In this document: positions 61,662 to 64,000 of the stretch, in pieces | How positions within the stretch are numbered: position 1 is the stretch's first letter | Layout of the letters: each line of letters begins with the position of its first letter | NCBI RefSeq assembly: GCF_020164955.1 | Contig: NZ_JAIUHG010000015.1 | Span: 1 to 64,000, forward strand | Length of the DNA stretch: 64,000 nucleotides | Source of the DNA: Mesorhizobium sp. CA8 | Lineage (GTDB): Bacteria; Pseudomonadota; Alphaproteobacteria; Rhizobiales; Rhizobiaceae | Reading direction: 5' to 3' | Notes under the pieces: generated by a model | The model's database searches: none | The model's input: only the letters and a program-made list of their open reading frames with translations | Told to the model about the DNA's origin: nothing | Made by a program: the position numbers and the translations under genes

Positions 61662-61790
61662 GGCCCCCTCATCCGGCCGCTTCGCGGCCACCTTCTCCCG
61701 TGGGGAGAAGAGGTTGGCGCCGGGGCCAACAGTCTCCTCTCCCCTCGGGGAGAGGTCAGCCGAGCGAAGCGGAGGCTGGGTGAGGGGGAG
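61662..61790. repeat. intergenic repeat, family B/C, copy 2
   Basis: Begins GGCCCCCTCATCCGGCCGC and ends GGGTGAGGGGGAG; shares CTTCTCCC/GGGGAGAAGAGG, TTGGCGCCG and CTCCTCTCCCC/GGGGAGAGGTC with 52720-52870. It lies between the convergent yraN and uppP genes. Confidence 0.85.
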
Positions 61791-61821
61791 CGCCGCGTTT
61801 GGTTCCCATTCCTGCGGGCTC

Positions 61822-62628
61822 TCACCCCCAAATGAATAGCGCCGCCAGCCCCGCAATACCCACCGCAAGCCGCCACCAGCCGAACAGCGCGTAGCCGTTC
61901 CGTGAGACATAATCGAGCAGGAAGCGCACCACGAGCAAAGCGGTGACGAAGGCGGCGATGAAGCCGACGGCGATGATCGGCAAATCGGCCGAGGTCAGCA
62001 CGTTGCGGTTCTTGAAGAGATCGAAGGCGAAGGCGCCGACCATTGTGGGCATGGCGAGGAAAAAGGAGAACTCGGCCGCCGCGCGCTTGTCGACGCCCAT
62101 CAGCAGCGCGCCGACGATGGTCGAGCCGGAGCGCGAGGTGCCGGGGATCAGCGATAGGCATTGGAACAGGCCGATCTTGAGGTAAACGCTCAATGGGAAG
62201 CGCGCGACATCGTGGAAGCGCGGCTTGAAGGTGATGCGGTCGACGATAAGCAGCACCACGCCGCCAATGATCAGCATGATGCAGATCAGCCGGGGCGATT
62301 CGAACAGGATTGTCTTGATGACATCATGCGCCAGCGCGCCGATCACCGCAGCCGGCAGGAAGGCAATCAGGATGCCGATGACGAAATGCCGGGTCTGCGG
62401 GTCGCTGGGCAGCTTGACCAGCATCTGCCAGAGCTTGCTGAAATAGACGCTGAGGATCGCCAGGATCGCGCCAAGCTGAATCAGGATCTCGAAGGCCTTG
62501 CCGGTGGAATGGAAACCAAGGAAATGGCCGGCAAGCAGGATGTGGCCGGTCGAGGACACCGGGATGAACTCGGTCAGGCCCTCCAGCAGCCCAAGCAGCA
62601 GCGCTTCGACGATGGTCTGGCTTTCCAT
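61822..62628 (-). CDS. uppP: undecaprenyl-diphosphatase (BacA/UppP)
   Basis: 268-residue polytopic inner-membrane enzyme that recycles the lipid carrier for peptidoglycan and surface polysaccharides. Seen: LLGLLEGLTEFIPVSSTGHI (~11-30) with catalytic Glu and Ser, and LIPGTSRSGSTIVGALLMG (~158-176). Confers bacitracin resistance when abundant. Full length. Confidence 0.96.
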   Translation of the reverse strand: MESQTIVEALLLGLLEGLTEFIPVSSTGHILLAGHFLGFHSTGKAFEILIQLGAILAILSVYFSKLWQMLVKLPSDPQTRHFVIGILIAFLPAAVIGALAHDVIKTILFESPRLICIMLIIGGVVLLIVDRITFKPRFHDVARFPLSVYLKIGLFQCLSLIPGTSRSGSTIVGALLMGVDKRAAAEFSFFLAMPTMVGAFAFDLFKNRNVLTSADLPIIAVGFIAAFVTALLVVRFLLDYVSRNGYALFGWWRLAVGIAGLAALFIWG

Positions 62629-62789
62629 GGCAACCTCTGCTTTTGAATGACGGCTAAGGGAAGGGCTTGCTTGTCATGGGGCGGAAGTCCCCCTATAGGT
62701 CGCAGCACCATGACAGTCCCTGGAATCGGGCGGCCAAGACTTACCGGCGCGGCCGGCCAATTGCCAGTGCGCCCTATCATCGCGGAACC

Positions 62790-63482
62790 ATGCTGACGCT
62801 TTTCCATCATCCCATGTTCGCCACCTGCCGGTTCGTGCGCCTCGCTTTCGGCGAGTATGGCGAGGAGCTGGCGCTGATCGAGGAAAAGCCTTGGACCCGG
62901 CGCAAGGAGTTTCTGGCGCTGAACCCCGCCGGCACGCTGCCGATCCTGCTCGCCGAAGGCGACGTGCCGATCGTCGGGGCCATGGTGATCGCCGAATATC
63001 TGGATGAGACGCGCGGCGTGTTGAAGCGCGACAAGCGGCTGTTCGCAGAGGACCCGATGCAGCGCGCCGAAATCCGCCGGCTGACCGACTGGTATCTGGC
63101 GAAGGCCGAAAGCGAAGTCACGCGGCATCTGGTGCGCGAGCGCGTATTGAAGCCGGTCATGCCGGAAACCGCCGGCGGCGGCTCACCGGATTCGGCCGCG
63201 ATCCGCGCCGCGCGCGCCAACATCCGCCAGCACATGAAATACACCAACTGGCTGGCCGGCACGCGCCATTGGCTGGCCGGCAACAAGGTGACCTATGCCG
63301 ATCTCGCGGCGGCGGCGACGCTTTCGGTGCTCGACTATCTCGGCGAGATCGATTGGCGCGAGCATGGCGCCGCGCGCGAATGGTACACACGGGTGAAATC
63401 ACGGCCGTCGTTCCGGCCGCTGCTCTCCGACCGGGTACGCGGCCTGTCGCCGGTATCGCATTATGCGGACCTCGACTTCTGA
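62790..63482 (+). CDS. glutathione S-transferase family protein
   Basis: 230-residue GST. Seen: MLTLFHHPMFATCRFVRLA (N-terminal thioredoxin-like fold), LNPAGTLPILLAEGDVPIVGAMVIAEYLDE (split over ~44-75) and a helical C-terminal domain ending in RVRGLSPVSHYADLDF. Start at 62790 by family fit; the frame to 62667 is not supported. Its end overlaps queG by 20 bp, so they probably share a transcript. Confidence 0.9.
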   Translation: MLTLFHHPMFATCRFVRLAFGEYGEELALIEEKPWTRRKEFLALNPAGTLPILLAEGDVPIVGAMVIAEYLDETRGVLKRDKRLFAEDPMQRAEIRRLTDWYLAKAESEVTRHLVRERVLKPVMPETAGGGSPDSAAIRAARANIRQHMKYTNWLAGTRHWLAGNKVTYADLAAAATLSVLDYLGEIDWREHGAAREWYTRVKSRPSFRPLLSDRVRGLSPVSHYADLDF

Positions 63483-64000
63483 AACCTTACGCGCGCTGAT
63501 CGAGGCGGAGGCGCGCCGCGCCGGCTTCGAGGCGGTTGCCGTGACTAGGCCGGACGCGATCCCGCTGGCGCCCGCGCGCTTGGCCGAATTCGTCTCGGAC
63601 CGTTTCCATGGCTCGATGGAGTGGATCGCCGAGACGCTTCAGCGCCGGGCCGAGCCCTCGGCGCTGTGGCCGGAGGTGCGCTCGATCATCGTTCTCGCCA
63701 TGAATTACGGCCCGGACCGCGATCCGCGCGATGTTCTCGCAAAATCCGACCGCGGCGCGATCTCGGTCTACGCGCAAAACCGCGACTATCATGACGTGAT
63801 GAAGGGCCGGCTAAAGAACATCGCCGGCAAGATCGTGGCGAAGGCCGGCGGCGATGTGAAGGTGTTTGTCGATACAGCACCCGTGATGGAAAAGCCGTTG
63901 GCGGAAGCGGCCGGCCTCGGCTGGCAGGGCAAGCACACCAATCTGGTCAGCCGCGCGCATGGATCGTGGCTGTTCCTCGGCACGATCTTCACCACGGCCG
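63463..64000 (+). CDS. queG: epoxyqueuosine reductase, N-terminal part (runs off window)
   Basis: First ~179 residues of QueG, which reduces epoxyqueuosine in tRNA to queuosine. Seen: ALIEAEARRAGFEAVAVTRPD, FHGSMEWIAETLQRRAEPSALWPEVRSIIVLAMNYGP (split over ~48-85), KSDRGAISVYAQNRDYHDVMK and FVDTAPVMEKPLAEAAGLGW (cobalamin site residues). The two 4Fe-4S motifs lie beyond the edge. The ATG at 63463 overlaps the GST gene by 20 bp. Confidence 0.92.
   Translation, partial: MRTSTSETLRALIEAEARRAGFEAVAVTRPDAIPLAPARLAEFVSDRFHGSMEWIAETLQRRAEPSALWPEVRSIIVLAMNYGPDRDPRDVLAKSDRGAISVYAQNRDYHDVMKGRLKNIAGKIVAKAGGDVKVFVDTAPVMEKPLAEAAGLGWQGKHTNLVSRAHGSWLFLGTIFTTA

Overview
The window looks like chromosome of a Mesorhizobium-type alphaproteobacterium (Rhizobiales). 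The signs are high GC with strong third-position GC bias, YifB/GshB, PmtA, MbfA, Ku/LigD and NAT proteins of rhizobial type, EcfG-type and Irr-type regulatory sites, and several families of rhizobial intergenic palindromic repeats. Nearly all of it is ordinary housekeeping and metabolic DNA. I see no rRNA, tRNA, CRISPR array, prophage or defence island.

Layout. 1-718: remains of two copies of one IS4-like insertion sequence, apparently one inside the other. 830-8340: malate synthase G (glcB), a YifB/ComM ATPase, a low-GC GT8 glycosyltransferase, glutathione synthetase, and a GtrA/GT2 pair; a decayed fragment of comM lies between the GT8 gene and gshB. 8469-11884: a GT-C-like membrane protein and a GGDEF-EAL protein. 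12135-15341: a four-gene overlapping operon for De Ley-Doudoroff-type galactose breakdown (SDR dehydrogenase, KDGal kinase, KDPGal aldolase, SMP-30 lactonase). 15440-19090: an orphan ATP-grasp protein, a DUF1330 protein, pyrF, an FMN reductase and pmtA. 19225-22470: dnaK-dnaJ with an RpoH-like promoter and an internal terminator. 22932-28818: a sugar ABC transporter, a divergent LacI repressor with two matching operators, and an inositol-monophosphatase-like gene. 28986-33304: two luciferase-like oxidoreductases, arylamine N-acetyltransferase and an AI-2E-type permease.

33536-38291: small proteins, a guanidinium exporter (SugE/Gdx) under a guanidine-II (mini-ykkC) riboswitch, a CDF metal transporter, a GFA protein, mbfA behind a perfect Irr (ICE) box, and a NIPSNAP/monooxygenase pair divergent from an ArsR regulator. 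39538-43512: non-homologous end-joining genes (ligD, ku) and a DUF892 ferritin-like gene; ku and the DUF892 gene each have an EcfG (general stress) promoter. 44236-48236: a frameshifted DCC gene and a TAXI-TRAP transporter with its DUF1850 partner. 48489-50115: a YCII protein and its ECF42 sigma factor, with a matching ECF42-type promoter. 50112-54577: GST, cysK, a LysE exporter, a PQQ-type glucose/sorbosone dehydrogenase and a small conserved protein. 54810-59287: divergent hrcA and rph, then VOC, rdgB and hemW. 59384-64000: rsmI, yraN, uppP, a GST and the start of queG.

At least ten intergenic spaces carry members of about five repeat families (for example a perfect 46-bp inverted repeat at 56869-57026). 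The best regulatory observations are the guanidine-II riboswitch, the Irr box, the paired LacI operators, the EcfG promoters of ku and DUF892, and the ECF42 promoter. I did not find a convincing entirely new system; the least explained genes are the ATP-grasp protein (15440-16501), the 107-residue HTH-like protein (36417-36740), the AT-rich 59384-59704 gene, and several proteins shorter than 65 residues.
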